This document shows positions 8,631 to 16,736 of a DNA stretch of 38,532 bases, piece after piece. The notes under the pieces were generated by a model. That model saw only the letters and a list, made by a program, of their open reading frames with translations. It was not told the origin of the DNA and did no database searches. The position numbers were made by a program, and so were the translations under genes. The stretch covers positions 1-38,532 of the forward strand of contig DASYXI010000005.1 of assembly GCA_035934995.1 (NCBI GenBank). The letters run 5' to 3'. Every line of letters starts with the position of its first letter. Position 1 is the stretch's first letter. Source of the DNA: REEB95 sp035934995 (GTDB lineage Bacteria > Pseudomonadota > Alphaproteobacteria > ATCC43930 > CGMCC-115725).

Positions 8631-8789
8631 TTGATCCTCAAAATCGCCCGGTTCGCACCCTAAGTAGCTATTCAGAAGCCGTCCGTGGCTTGCTACGGAT
8701 GGGCCGGGGGGCCGCATTAGACCCTTCGACTCCTCAAACGGACTTCGGGCGCCCGGCCACTCCCCCCTGGTCGGGCGCCTTTTATTTTG
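8631..8789 (+). ncRNA. Possible small RNA locus ending in a strong terminator
   Basis: This is a non-coding stretch between the hydrolase stop and the dehydrogenase start. It holds an 8-bp stem (CCGTCCGT paired with ACGGATGG, one G-T pair) near 8682-8705 and ends in a strong intrinsic terminator whose loop is C-rich. I recognise no Rfam family and no convincing promoter. The alternative is that it is only the 3' untranslated region of the hydrolase message. The terminator sits about 150 bases past the stop codon, which is far for a simple mRNA end. Confidence 0.25.
8748..8789 (+). terminator. Rho-independent terminator
   Basis: GGCGCCCGGCCA at 8748-8759 pairs with TGGTCGGGCGCC at 8768-8779. 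This gives 12 pairs including one G-T, around the loop CTCCCCCC, followed by TTTTATTTT. It ends transcription entering from the hydrolase side and insulates the dehydrogenase gene, which starts 62 bases later. Confidence 0.9.
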
Positions 8790-8851
8790 ACTTCCGATTC
8801 AATGCCTTGGCTGCCTTGACCGGCGGTTTTTTCCATGCACGATGCGACGCC

Positions 8852-9772
8852 ATGAGCGGGACATTGAGCGGCCGGGTGGCGGTGGTGACCGGCGGCGGCC
8901 GCGGCATCGGCCGGGCCATTGTCGAGTCCCTGCACCGGGCCGGCGCCGCGGTGGTGATCGCCGACAATGGCACCAGCACTGCCGGCGTGGGCGCCGATCC
9001 GACGGTCGCCGAGACCCTGGCCAAAACTTTGGGCGATCGGGCGGTCGCTTTCACCGAAAGCATCGCCGCGCCGTCGGCCGCCGCGGCCGCGGTCGATTTC
9101 GCCGCCAGCCGTTTCGGCGGCGTCGACATCCTGATCAACAACGCCGCCATCCTGCGCGATGCCTTCGTTTTCAAGGCCGATCCTGGCGACTGGGAGGCGG
9201 TACTGCGCACCAACCTCTTCGCGCCGTTTTATCTGATTGCCGCGGCCACGCCGTTGATGCGTGACCAAGCGAAGGCGAACCGTGGCGGCGGCGTCTGGGG
9301 CCGCATCGTCAATTTGGTGTCGACCGCCGGCTTCTATGGCAATTACGGCCAGGCGGCCTATGCCGCCGCCAAAGCCGGCCTGACCGGTCTGACGCGGATC
9401 GCCGCGCTCGACATGGCGCGCAGCCACGTCACCTGCAACGCGGTTGCACCCTTTGCCGCCACCCGCGTCACCGAATCGATCAAGCCGCAGAATCCGGTGC
9501 AACAGGCCTACAAGGACACGGCCATGAAAATCCCGGCCCAGCCCGTGGCCGATTTGGTGACCTATCTCGCGGGCGATGCCGGCGCCAAGATCACGGGCCA
9601 GCTCTTTGGCGTCCGCGGCCGTGAAGTCATGATCCTGTCGCAGCCGCGGCCGATCGCTGCCGCCGTGGCCGAAACGCCGGACGGGCTCGGCGCCGCCGTC
9701 GCCGCGTTGGCGCCGCATTTCGCGCCGCTCGAGACCGATCTCGAAGCGTTTGCGAACCGGCCGGTTCTTTGA
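8852..9772 (+). CDS. Short-chain dehydrogenase/reductase (SDR)
   Basis: The 306-residue protein is a classical SDR. It has the nucleotide-binding TGGGRGIG at 13-20, NNAA at 96-99, and the catalytic S157, Y170 and K174 (YAAAK). The long loop with GVWGRIVN before the serine and the overall length, about 50 residues above a minimal SDR, resemble the dehydrogenase part of peroxisomal-type multifunctional enzymes and 3-hydroxyacyl-CoA dehydrogenases. A role in acyl-CoA metabolism is therefore a reasonable inference. The C-terminal 60 residues are Ala-rich and unassigned. The start at 8852 places the Rossmann motif at the usual position; no strong ribosome site is seen. It is separated from upstream genes by the 8748-8789 terminator. 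Confidence 0.85.
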   Translation: MSGTLSGRVAVVTGGGRGIGRAIVESLHRAGAAVVIADNGTSTAGVGADPTVAETLAKTLGDRAVAFTESIAAPSAAAAAVDFAASRFGGVDILINNAAILRDAFVFKADPGDWEAVLRTNLFAPFYLIAAATPLMRDQAKANRGGGVWGRIVNLVSTAGFYGNYGQAAYAAAKAGLTGLTRIAALDMARSHVTCNAVAPFAATRVTESIKPQNPVQQAYKDTAMKIPAQPVADLVTYLAGDAGAKITGQLFGVRGREVMILSQPRPIAAAVAETPDGLGAAVAALAPHFAPLETDLEAFANRPVL

Positions 9773-9783
9773 TAGGGTTTTCG

Positions 9784-9799
9784 TCTATAGACCTATAGA
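9784..9799. promoter_or_regulatory. Perfect palindrome, candidate operator of the PaaA-like operon
   Basis: TCTATAG-AC-CTATAGA is a perfect inverted repeat with 7-bp arms and a 2-bp spacer. It is AT-rich in a GC-rich background and lies 24 bases before the ATG at 9824. The position and symmetry suit a dimeric repressor that would cover the transcription start or ribosome site. It could instead overlap a -10 element. No regulator gene adjoins it. Confidence 0.5.
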
Positions 9800-9823
9800 A
9801 TTTGTCGGAAAGGAAAGGGGATC

Positions 9824-10537
9824 ATGAGCGCCCCGGCCGCCACCCCGATCAAATCGGTCGACGCCCTCAAGGCGGCACCGGAGGAATACCGCTTGGCGGT
9901 GCGCAAGATCGTGCGCAGCCATGCGGTCAACGAGCTCTACGGCGCGCGCGTCTACGACGAGCCGGCGATCGCGCTGGCGCCGACGCCGTATCTCAAATGG
10001 CTCACCTGTCGCATCGCGATGGAGGAATATGGCCACCATGTCCGTTTCCGTCAGCTCGGCGAGCAGATGGGCATTCCCGAATCCGAGATGACGCCCGAAG
10101 GCCGCAAGCCGCTGTCGATCTTCGAATTCCCGCTCAAGACCTGGGAGGAGTTCTGCGTCGTCAAGCTGCTGGCCGATCTGGCCGAGATCATCCAGGTCGA
10201 AGATCTGATGAAGTGCAGCTTCATGCCGCTGCGCAACCTGGCGAAGGTGACGATGCCCGAAGAAATCTTCCATTCGCAGTTCGGCAAGGACACCTGTACC
10301 GAATTGGTGAAGACCGAGGACGGCCGCAAGAAAGTCCAAGCGGCGATCGACCATTATTTTCCGATGATGCCGGCGTTCTTCGGCAAGACGGATTCGGCGA
10401 ACAACGCGGTCTATCGCAAATACGGCATCAAACAGCGCACCAACGAAGACATGCGCGCGGATTTCCTGAAGCGCGTGCGCGATCTCGTCGAGGGCCATCT
10501 CAAGCTCAAGCTGCCCGAGGTCGCCGAGGCGGCGTGA
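9824..10537 (+). CDS. PaaA-like diiron (ferritin-like) protein of the phenylacetyl-CoA epoxidase family
   Basis: The 237-residue product resembles the catalytic PaaA subunit, which uses a carboxylate-bridged diiron centre for oxygenation. The full ligand set is recognisable: E37 (NELYG), E68 and H71 (EYGHH), E126 (QVEDLM), and E147 with H150 (EEIFH). It is shorter than typical PaaA of about 310 residues. The rest of a paa operon (paaB, C, D, E, K) is absent from this window. A strong purine-rich site, AGGAAAGGGG at 9811-9820, precedes the ATG. The next gene overlaps by GTGA. The substrate is unknown and need not be phenylacetyl-CoA. Confidence 0.8.
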   Translation: MSAPAATPIKSVDALKAAPEEYRLAVRKIVRSHAVNELYGARVYDEPAIALAPTPYLKWLTCRIAMEEYGHHVRFRQLGEQMGIPESEMTPEGRKPLSIFEFPLKTWEEFCVVKLLADLAEIIQVEDLMKCSFMPLRNLAKVTMPEEIFHSQFGKDTCTELVKTEDGRKKVQAAIDHYFPMMPAFFGKTDSANNAVYRKYGIKQRTNEDMRADFLKRVRDLVEGHLKLKLPEVAEAA

Positions 10538-11103
10538 GCGACGCGGCGCGCGGCGACGCCGATGCGGCTTGGGCGCACGTGGCCGCGTTTACGGCCGAAA
10601 TTCCCCGCCTGAAATGGTTTGCCGCCGTCGGCACGATTCTGGCGCCGGCCGTGATCGCCGCCGTCGAGCGCTATGTCGCAGCGCTCGGCCTGGCGCCGGG
10701 TCCGATCGCGCCGGTTGCCGGCTGGCGCGAAGCCGCCGCGACCGCCCAACGTCCGGATTGGAGCCGCGATTGGTGGCAGGCCGAAAGCGCCTGCGAGCAG
10801 ACGTTGCAGCGCCAGGGCGCGGCGCGTTTCGGTCTGCAGCCGCTGCTCGCCGCGCTGACCGCGTTGGCCGAAGCCGCCGCCGAGCTGCAAACCCCTTCTG
10901 CGTCGGCGCTCGCCGCAGCCGGGGTCGACGCTCCGGCGCTGGCGAAGGTCGCCGCCGGCGCCGCCGCACAGGCCTGTCATCAGCGTGGTCTGGCGCTGCT
11001 CGCCGGCAGCGAAACCGGCCGCGCTTTCACCGCCAAATTCGAGCTCTTCGCCGCCGGACACTGGCCGCTCGGCATTGTCGGCGGGACCTGCTTCGTGTTC
11101 TAG
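10534..11103 (+). CDS. Unknown Ala-rich protein coupled to the PaaA-like gene
   Basis: I do not recognise this 189-residue protein. It is predicted to be mostly helical, very Ala-rich, with no signal peptide and no long membrane helix. Tryptophans cluster in RPDWSRDWWQAE, and the tail KFELFAAGHWPLGIVGGTCFVF is hydrophobic and may pack against a partner. It has no ExxH iron motif, so it is not an obvious PaaC. Its GTG start shares four bases (GTGA) with the stop of the PaaA-like gene, which usually means stoichiometric co-translation. A structural or accessory subunit of the diiron protein is the simplest inference. Confidence 0.7.
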   Translation: MSDAARGDADAAWAHVAAFTAEIPRLKWFAAVGTILAPAVIAAVERYVAALGLAPGPIAPVAGWREAAATAQRPDWSRDWWQAESACEQTLQRQGAARFGLQPLLAALTALAEAAAELQTPSASALAAAGVDAPALAKVAAGAAAQACHQRGLALLAGSETGRAFTAKFELFAAGHWPLGIVGGTCFVF

Positions 11104-11113
11104 TTCGCCGCGC

Positions 11114-11908
11114 ATGGCTTTCTCGCTCGTCACCTGGAACGTCAACTCGGTTCGGCTCAGGCTGAAGAACCTGAAGCGGCTGGTGGCGCAGCTCGCGCCT
11201 GACGTCATCTGCCTGCAGGAAACCAAGACGCCGGACGAATTCTTTCCGCGCGCGGCGGTCGCCGAGCTCGGCTACAAGCACATGCTGGTCCACGGCATGA
11301 AGGCCTATAACGGCGTCGCGATTCTGTCGCGCCTGCCGATCGAAAGTCCGCGGACGCAAAGCTGGTGCGACCGCGAGGATTGCCGCCACGCCGTCGTTAC
11401 GCTGCCGGGCGGGATCGAGCTGCACAATCTCTACGTTCCGGCCGGCGGCGACATTCCCGATCCGGACGCCAATCCCAAATTCGCGCACAAGCTGCGTTTC
11501 ATCGACGAGCTGTCGACCTACTTCGCCGGCGAGAAGGCACGGCGCAAGACCATGATCCTGGTCGGCGATCTCAACGTCGCGCCGCTCGAAAACGACGTCT
11601 GGTCGCACAAGCAGCTCCTCAAGGTGGTGAGCCACACGCCCGTCGAAGTCGAGAAATTGACCCGTCTGCAGGCGCGCGGCGGGTTTGCCGACGCGGTGCG
11701 CCACTTCGTGCCGGCCGAGCAGCGGCTCTATACCTGGTGGAGTTATCGTAATCAGGATTGGGCCAAATCCGATCGTGGCCGGCGCCTCGATCACGTCTGG
11801 GTCTCGCCGGCGCTCCAACCCGCTCTCAAGGCGGCGCGCGTCCACAAGGCGGCGCGCAATTGGCAGCTGGCCTCGGATCACGTGCCGGTTTTTCTTCAGG
11901 TCGGCTGA
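11114..11908 (+). CDS. xthA: Exodeoxyribonuclease III / AP endonuclease
   Basis: The 264-residue enzyme nicks DNA at abasic sites and trims 3' blocked ends in base-excision repair. Family motifs are in order: TWNVNSVRLR at the N-terminus, CLQETK with the metal-binding E36, YNGVAIL, VGDLNVAP with the catalytic Asp and Asn, RRLDHVW, and ASDHVPV with the C-terminal Asp-His pair. The length is standard. The ATG at 11114 lies ten bases after the preceding stop, and the stop overlaps the next ATG by one base (TGATG), so it may share a transcript with both neighbours. Confidence 0.95.
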   Translation: MAFSLVTWNVNSVRLRLKNLKRLVAQLAPDVICLQETKTPDEFFPRAAVAELGYKHMLVHGMKAYNGVAILSRLPIESPRTQSWCDREDCRHAVVTLPGGIELHNLYVPAGGDIPDPDANPKFAHKLRFIDELSTYFAGEKARRKTMILVGDLNVAPLENDVWSHKQLLKVVSHTPVEVEKLTRLQARGGFADAVRHFVPAEQRLYTWWSYRNQDWAKSDRGRRLDHVWVSPALQPALKAARVHKAARNWQLASDHVPVFLQVG

Positions 11909-13317
11909 TGGCGCACGACCTCAAGCCGTTCTTCGCGCCGGCGAGCGTCGCCGTGGTCGGCGCGGCCGAGCGGCCGACCTCGTCGGGCGGCGCGGTGCTG
12001 CAAAACCTGCGCATCTCCGGATTCGCCGGCGAAATCGTGCCGGTCAATCCGAAGGGCGGGATGATATTCGGCATCGCCGCGCGCAAGTCCCTCGCCGAGA
12101 TCAACCGGCCGGCCGAACTTGCCGTCATTGTCATCCGGCCGGACCTGATTCTGGATGCGGTGCGCGAGGCGGCGTCGACGGGCCATCGCAATCTCCTGAT
12201 CCTGCCGGGCGGCTTCGCCGAGGCGGGCGAGGCCGGCCTGACGCGCGACCGGGAATTGCGCGCGCTGATCGCGCAGGAAAAGCTCACCGTCGTCGGCCCT
12301 AACTGTGCCGGCATCATCCATTTGCCTGCCGGCGCGCGCTTTGCCGCGACGTTCCTGCGCGACATGCCGCTCGGGCCGAACCGTCACGGCATGGCCGCGT
12401 TCATCACCCAGTCGGGCGCGCTGGGCGAGGAGGCGATCGCCGTGTCGAAGGCGCTGAGCGTGCCGCTCGGCTCGCTGGTTTCGGTCGGCAATGCCGTGCA
12501 GCTGGGCGTCGCCGATTATCTCGAATTTCTTGGCGACCAGGATTCGATCTCGGTGGTGCTGCTTTACATCGAGGGCGTCGAGGACGCCGCCCGCTTCGGG
12601 CGGGTTGCGCGCCGCGTCGCGGCGAAGAAGCCCGTCGTCGCGCTGGTCGGCGGGCGCACCGCTGTCGGCGCGGCGGCGGCAAAACGCCATACAGGTGCTC
12701 CGGCCCAGAACGAGGCGAAGATCGAAGCGCTCTGCCGCGATGCTTGCTTGCTGCGCGTCAAAAGCCTGCGCCAGCTGATGCTTGCGGCCAAGGGTTTCGG
12801 CAGCTTTCCACAGGGGATTGGTCGGCGCACGCTGATCCTTTCCAATTCGGGCGGGCCTGGCGTGCTGTGCGTCGACGAGGCGGCGGCGCAAGGACTCGAT
12901 CTGCCGGATCTCCCGCACGCGATGGCGGCGGCGTTGCAAGCCACCCTGCCGGCTGAAGCCGCGGTCGCCAATCCGATCGACCTCTTGGCCGATGCGCGCG
13001 AAGACCGGTTCGGCTTCACGCTCGAAACTGCGATCAAGCACGGCGCCGGCGCCTTCGACGCGATCCTCGGCATCCATGTCGTGCCCTTCATGGTCGATGC
13101 CGCGCCGGTGATCGCGCGCATGGCGGCCCTGGCGCCAACCGTGAAGCTGCCGCTGCTCTATTCGATGATGGGCACGCTGCCCGGCAAGGCCGAATGGTTT
13201 GCCGCGATGGAAGCCGCCGGCGTTCCGGTCTTCAACGATGTCGAGGCGATGGCGGAATGCGCCGGACTGCTCGCGCGCTATCCCGCGCTCAAGGTGCGCG
13301 CCGCCGCCGGCGTCTAA
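11908..13317 (+). CDS. CoA-binding protein, alpha-type half of an NDP-forming acyl-CoA synthetase
   Basis: The 469-residue protein has an N-terminal CoA-binding Rossmann domain (about 5-130, with ASVAVVGAAERP and VGPNCAGI). Two succinyl-CoA-ligase-like flavodoxin domains follow (about 150-290 and 300-460). H261 in KRHTG matches the phospho-histidine of ADP/GDP-forming acetyl-CoA synthetases. The ATP-grasp (beta) domain, fused in full-length enzymes of about 700 residues, is absent, and no gene for it is next door. It may work with a beta subunit encoded elsewhere or act as a CoA/acyl-CoA-binding protein. Its stop overlaps the convergent gene by a few bases. Confidence 0.82.
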   Translation: MAHDLKPFFAPASVAVVGAAERPTSSGGAVLQNLRISGFAGEIVPVNPKGGMIFGIAARKSLAEINRPAELAVIVIRPDLILDAVREAASTGHRNLLILPGGFAEAGEAGLTRDRELRALIAQEKLTVVGPNCAGIIHLPAGARFAATFLRDMPLGPNRHGMAAFITQSGALGEEAIAVSKALSVPLGSLVSVGNAVQLGVADYLEFLGDQDSISVVLLYIEGVEDAARFGRVARRVAAKKPVVALVGGRTAVGAAAAKRHTGAPAQNEAKIEALCRDACLLRVKSLRQLMLAAKGFGSFPQGIGRRTLILSNSGGPGVLCVDEAAAQGLDLPDLPHAMAAALQATLPAEAAVANPIDLLADAREDRFGFTLETAIKHGAGAFDAILGIHVVPFMVDAAPVIARMAALAPTVKLPLLYSMMGTLPGKAEWFAAMEAAGVPVFNDVEAMAECAGLLARYPALKVRAAAGV

Positions 13318-13790
13318 CTGGCGCGATAGAGGTGATGGCGGCCTTCGCGCACACCATCGGGCGGCGGCAGCCGCTCCCAGCCCGGCAACTCGACGGCGAT
13401 TTCGCTGACCACCACGGCGCCCGGGCACAACAGCGGCGCCACCAGCGGCGCCACTTCGGCGGCCAGTCGCGCTTCGTCGGTGATCGGGAAATTGATCAAC
13501 GCCAGCGCCGCGCTGCGCTTCAGCCGTTCCCAGTGGCGCGGCAGCGTCTCGCGCGGATCGCCCTCGATGCGCTCGGCGGCGGGCGGCACCTTGCCGTCGG
13601 CGATCGGGCCCTTGTCGAAAAGAACGACACCGCGCCTGCGTGCGATCTCGTAAAGGTGGTCGAGCGCCGCACCGTCGCCGAGGCCGAGCAGGATCGCCGG
13701 CCCCTCAAGCGACGCCACGAGGCCGCCCGCGCGCTCGATCGACGCGCGCTGCGCCATCAGTCGGCGGATGAGCATGTCGAGTTCGCTCAC
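13314..13790 (-). CDS. Small putative SAM-dependent methyltransferase (Methyltransf_17-like)
   Basis: The 158-residue product has a glycine-rich nucleotide loop, ILLGLGDGAALDHLYE, followed by a strand ending VVLFDKG. This pattern fits a small class of SAM-dependent methyltransferases (the family I recall as Methyltransf_17). No target is known to me. The GTG start at 13790 has GAGGGGG a few bases upstream. The TAG stop overlaps the stop codon of the convergent acyl-CoA synthetase-like gene. It lies 75 bases downstream of cenR on the same strand, so read-through from cenR is possible. The family name is moderate confidence; that it is a real gene is more secure. Confidence 0.6.
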   Translation of the reverse strand: MSELDMLIRRLMAQRASIERAGGLVASLEGPAILLGLGDGAALDHLYEIARRRGVVLFDKGPIADGKVPPAAERIEGDPRETLPRHWERLKRSAALALINFPITDEARLAAEVAPLVAPLLCPGAVVVSEIAVELPGWERLPPPDGVREGRHHLYRAS

Positions 13791-13865
13791 CGGATTCCCC
13801 CTCTTCGACCGCTTCTATCCTCGCCTAGCCGATATCCGCTTGTCGAGAGCGCCCAGCGCCGGCTG

Positions 13866-14555
13866 CTATGGCACCAGGCGATAGCCGCCGGCGTCGGTGA
13901 TCAGGATTTCGGCATGCGTCGGATCGCGTTCGATCTTCTGACGCAGCCGATAGACGTGGGTTTCGAGCGTGTGCGTGGTGACGCCTGAGTTGTAGCCCCA
14001 GACCTCGTTGAGCAGCACGTCGCGGCCGATGGTGCGGGTGCCGGCGCGATAGAGGTATTTGAGGATCGCGGTTTCTTTCTCGGTCAACCGCACCTTCTTG
14101 CGTCTGGTCTCGTCGACGAGAAGCTTGGTGCCCGGCCGGAACGTGTAAGGGCCGATGGTGAACATGGCGTCGTCGCTCTGCTCGTGCTGCCGGAGCTGCG
14201 CCCTGAGCCGCGCCAGCAGCACGTGCAGCCGGAACGGCTTGGCGATGTAGTCGTTGGCGCCGGAATCGAGTCCGAGCACGGTGTCGGCCTCGCTGTCGGC
14301 GGCGGTCAGCATCAGAATCGGCGAACGCACGCCTTCGCGCCGCATCAGCCGGCACAGCTCGCGGCCGTCCATGTCGGGTAGCCCGACGTCGAGGATCACG
14401 GCGTCGTGGTATTGCCGCTTGGCGAGGTCAAGCGCCTCGGCAGCGGTCGCGGCCTCGACCGCCATGAATTCCTCATGCAGCTGCAATTGCTCGGCGAGCG
14501 AGTGGCGCAAGGCCGAATCGTCGTCGACGATCATGATTCGGCGGTTGGACGGCAT
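13866..14555 (-). CDS. cenR: CenR-like OmpR-family response regulator
   Basis: The 229-residue protein has a receiver domain (acidic pair D11-D12, phospho-acceptor D56 in VILDVGLPDMDG, lysine in YIAKPF) and an OmpR winged-helix DNA-binding domain (KVRLTEKETAILKYLYRAG, then EVWGYNSGVTTHTLETHVYR). The segments EQLQLHEEF, RAQLRQHEQS and the WGYNSGVTTHTLETHVY helix closely match what I recall of CenR from Caulobacter and Rhizobiales, an essential regulator of envelope integrity. No CenK or other histidine kinase adjoins it. I use the ATG at 14555 because upstream codons are low-complexity and the receiver begins at once. It is divergent from a penicillin-binding protein gene, a plausible target. 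Confidence 0.8.
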   Translation of the reverse strand: MPSNRRIMIVDDDSALRHSLAEQLQLHEEFMAVEAATAAEALDLAKRQYHDAVILDVGLPDMDGRELCRLMRREGVRSPILMLTAADSEADTVLGLDSGANDYIAKPFRLHVLLARLRAQLRQHEQSDDAMFTIGPYTFRPGTKLLVDETRRKKVRLTEKETAILKYLYRAGTRTIGRDVLLNEVWGYNSGVTTHTLETHVYRLRQKIERDPTHAEILITDAGGYRLVP

Positions 14556-14770
14556 CCCGGATGCGGCTCGGTGGCAAACATTCCGCGGGACTATAGGCGG
14601 GGGCCGGCCGTCTGTCCCCTGTCTCGGGCGACGACGATCCCGGCGGCGAGATCGCGGCAGTAGCGCGGCGGTTTCACGGCAAATGGCGAATCGGCGCCTG
14701 GTGGATGCAAAAGCCGCAGGTCGCCGTCGGCGCGCCGTGGTAGAAGCATGGCCGGAACAGCGGATTTTCG

Positions 14771-16735
14771 ATGGCGCGTGACGACAAGGACGAATCGCGC
14801 GGGGACCGGCGGCCGCGCGGCGCGCGGCGGCGGTCGCCGCGAAATCCCGGACAATGGCTGGCATTTGCGGCGTTGTGGGTATTTCTCCTTGGCGCCGGTG
14901 CGCTGGCTTATTTCGCGCTGACGCTGCCCAGCACCGATCAGCTCACCGCGGCGCAACGCACGCCTTCGGTCACGATTCTCGCCGACGACGGATCCCTCGT
15001 CGCAACCTTCGGCGAACTCTTCGGCGAGCCGCTCCGGCTGCGCGAGATGCCGCCCTATCTGCCGGAAGCGGTGATCGCCACCGAAGATCGCCGCTTCTAC
15101 CACCATTTCGGCGTCGATCTCATCGGCATGGCGCGGGCGCTGGTCGCCGATTTGCGCGCCGGTCACATCGTCCAAGGCGGCAGTACGATCACGCAGCAGC
15201 TCGCCAAGAACCTGTTCCTCACGCCCGACCGCACGATCGGCCGCAAAATCCGCGAGACCATGCTCGCGCTCTGGCTCGAACATCAGTTCACCAAGAGCCA
15301 GATTCTCGAGCTCTATCTCAATCGCGTCTATCTCGGCGCCGGCACCTACGGCGTCGATGCGGCGGCGCATCGCTATTTCAACAAATCCGCGCGCGATATC
15401 ACGCTCTACGAGGCGGCGGTCATCGCCGGTCTGTTGAAGGCGCCGTCGCGTTTCAGCCCGCTCAACGACCGCGCTCTGGCGGCCGATCGCGCCGACCAGG
15501 TGCTCGCCAATATGGTCGATGCGGGTTACCTCACCGAAGCCCAGGCGAAGATCGCCGAGCGTCAGAAAAGCCAGCTCGCCGCCGAACGCGTGCCGCCGGG
15601 CAGCCGCTATTTCGGCGACTGGATCGCCAGCCAGATTGGCAGCTTTGCCGACATCAGTGGGCATGACGTCGTCGTCACCACCACGCTCGATCCGAAAATG
15701 CAGGGCTATGCCGAGCGCGCCGTGGCCAACACGCTCGCGACCGACGGCGCCGCCGATGACGTGAGCCAAGGCGCGCTCGTCGCCATGTCGCCCGACGGCG
15801 CCATCCGCGCGATGGTCGGCGGCAGCAACTACAACGAAAGCCAGTTCAACCGCGCCACCCAGGCGGAGCGCCAGCCGGGTTCGAGCTTCAAGCCGTTCGT
15901 CTATCTGGCGGCGCTCGAACACGGCATCAAGCCGACCGACATCTTCAACGACGCGCCGGTGCGGATCGGCGATTGGGAGCCGCATAATTACGAGAACAAG
16001 TATCGCGGCAACGTAACCGTCGCCGACGCGGTCGCCTACTCGATCAATACGATCGCGGCGCAGGTGATTCACCGCGTCGGCGCCAACAACGTGATCGCCG
16101 CCGCGCGCCGGCTCGGCATCACCACGCCGCTGCCGGACGACGACAGCTTGGCGCTCGGCACCGGCAGCGTCACGCTGATGGAGCTTACCGCGGCCTACGC
16201 GGCGTTCGCCAGCGACGGCATCGCCGCGTGGCCGCACGCGATCATGCAAATCCGCGACGCGCACGGCAACGTCCTCTATCAGCGGTCCGGCTCGGGCGCG
16301 CCGCGCGTCATCGACGCCGGCATCGCCGGCGAAATGAACCAGTTGCTCGAGGGTGTGATCCAGCACGGCACCGGCCGCGCCGCGGCGCTCAACCGCCCCG
16401 ATGCCGGCAAGACCGGCACGACGCAGGATTTCCGCGACGCCCTGTTCGTCGGCTACACCGCCGATCTGGTTTGCGGCGTCTGGTTCGGCAACGATGACAA
16501 CGCGCCGATGAAGCACGTCACCGGCGGAACGCTGCCGGCGCGCACCTGGCACGCGTTCATGGTCGACGCGACGCACGACATGCCGGTGCGCGACCTGCCG
16601 GGACCGAGCGCCTTCGTCGCGCTCGACAACGCGTTCGGCCGCAACGCGCCGCCGCCGTCATCCCAAGGCGGACCGCCGCCGAATCGTCCCGGTATCATTC
16701 AAAGTCTGATGAACGCGATTTTCGGCTCGCGTTGA
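14771..16735 (+). CDS. Class A penicillin-binding protein (PBP1A-type transglycosylase/transpeptidase)
   Basis: This 654-residue bifunctional enzyme polymerises and crosslinks peptidoglycan. A basic cytoplasmic tail (about 1-28) leads into one membrane anchor (about 29-50). The family 51 transglycosylase follows, with E105 in TEDRRFYHHFG, GGSTITQQLAKNLF and RKIRE. The transpeptidase has S371 and K374 (SSFK), S424-x-N426, and K547 in KTGTT. The C-terminal tail is Pro-rich. It is shorter than E. coli PBP1A (about 850) and closer to compact PBP1A/2D proteins, lacking a long insert. The stop is one base from the convergent membrane protein gene. The 215-base gap to cenR shows no clear promoter by eye. 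Confidence 0.93.
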   Translation: MARDDKDESRGDRRPRGARRRSPRNPGQWLAFAALWVFLLGAGALAYFALTLPSTDQLTAAQRTPSVTILADDGSLVATFGELFGEPLRLREMPPYLPEAVIATEDRRFYHHFGVDLIGMARALVADLRAGHIVQGGSTITQQLAKNLFLTPDRTIGRKIRETMLALWLEHQFTKSQILELYLNRVYLGAGTYGVDAAAHRYFNKSARDITLYEAAVIAGLLKAPSRFSPLNDRALAADRADQVLANMVDAGYLTEAQAKIAERQKSQLAAERVPPGSRYFGDWIASQIGSFADISGHDVVVTTTLDPKMQGYAERAVANTLATDGAADDVSQGALVAMSPDGAIRAMVGGSNYNESQFNRATQAERQPGSSFKPFVYLAALEHGIKPTDIFNDAPVRIGDWEPHNYENKYRGNVTVADAVAYSINTIAAQVIHRVGANNVIAAARRLGITTPLPDDDSLALGTGSVTLMELTAAYAAFASDGIAAWPHAIMQIRDAHGNVLYQRSGSGAPRVIDAGIAGEMNQLLEGVIQHGTGRAAALNRPDAGKTGTTQDFRDALFVGYTADLVCGVWFGNDDNAPMKHVTGGTLPARTWHAFMVDATHDMPVRDLPGPSAFVALDNAFGRNAPPPSSQGGPPPNRPGIIQSLMNAIFGSR

Positions 16736-16736
16736 T

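Noticed and set aside
14591..16576. A 661-codon minus-strand frame opposite the penicillin-binding protein
   Set aside because: The plus strand carries intact transglycosylase and transpeptidase motifs, so the minus frame is a shadow.
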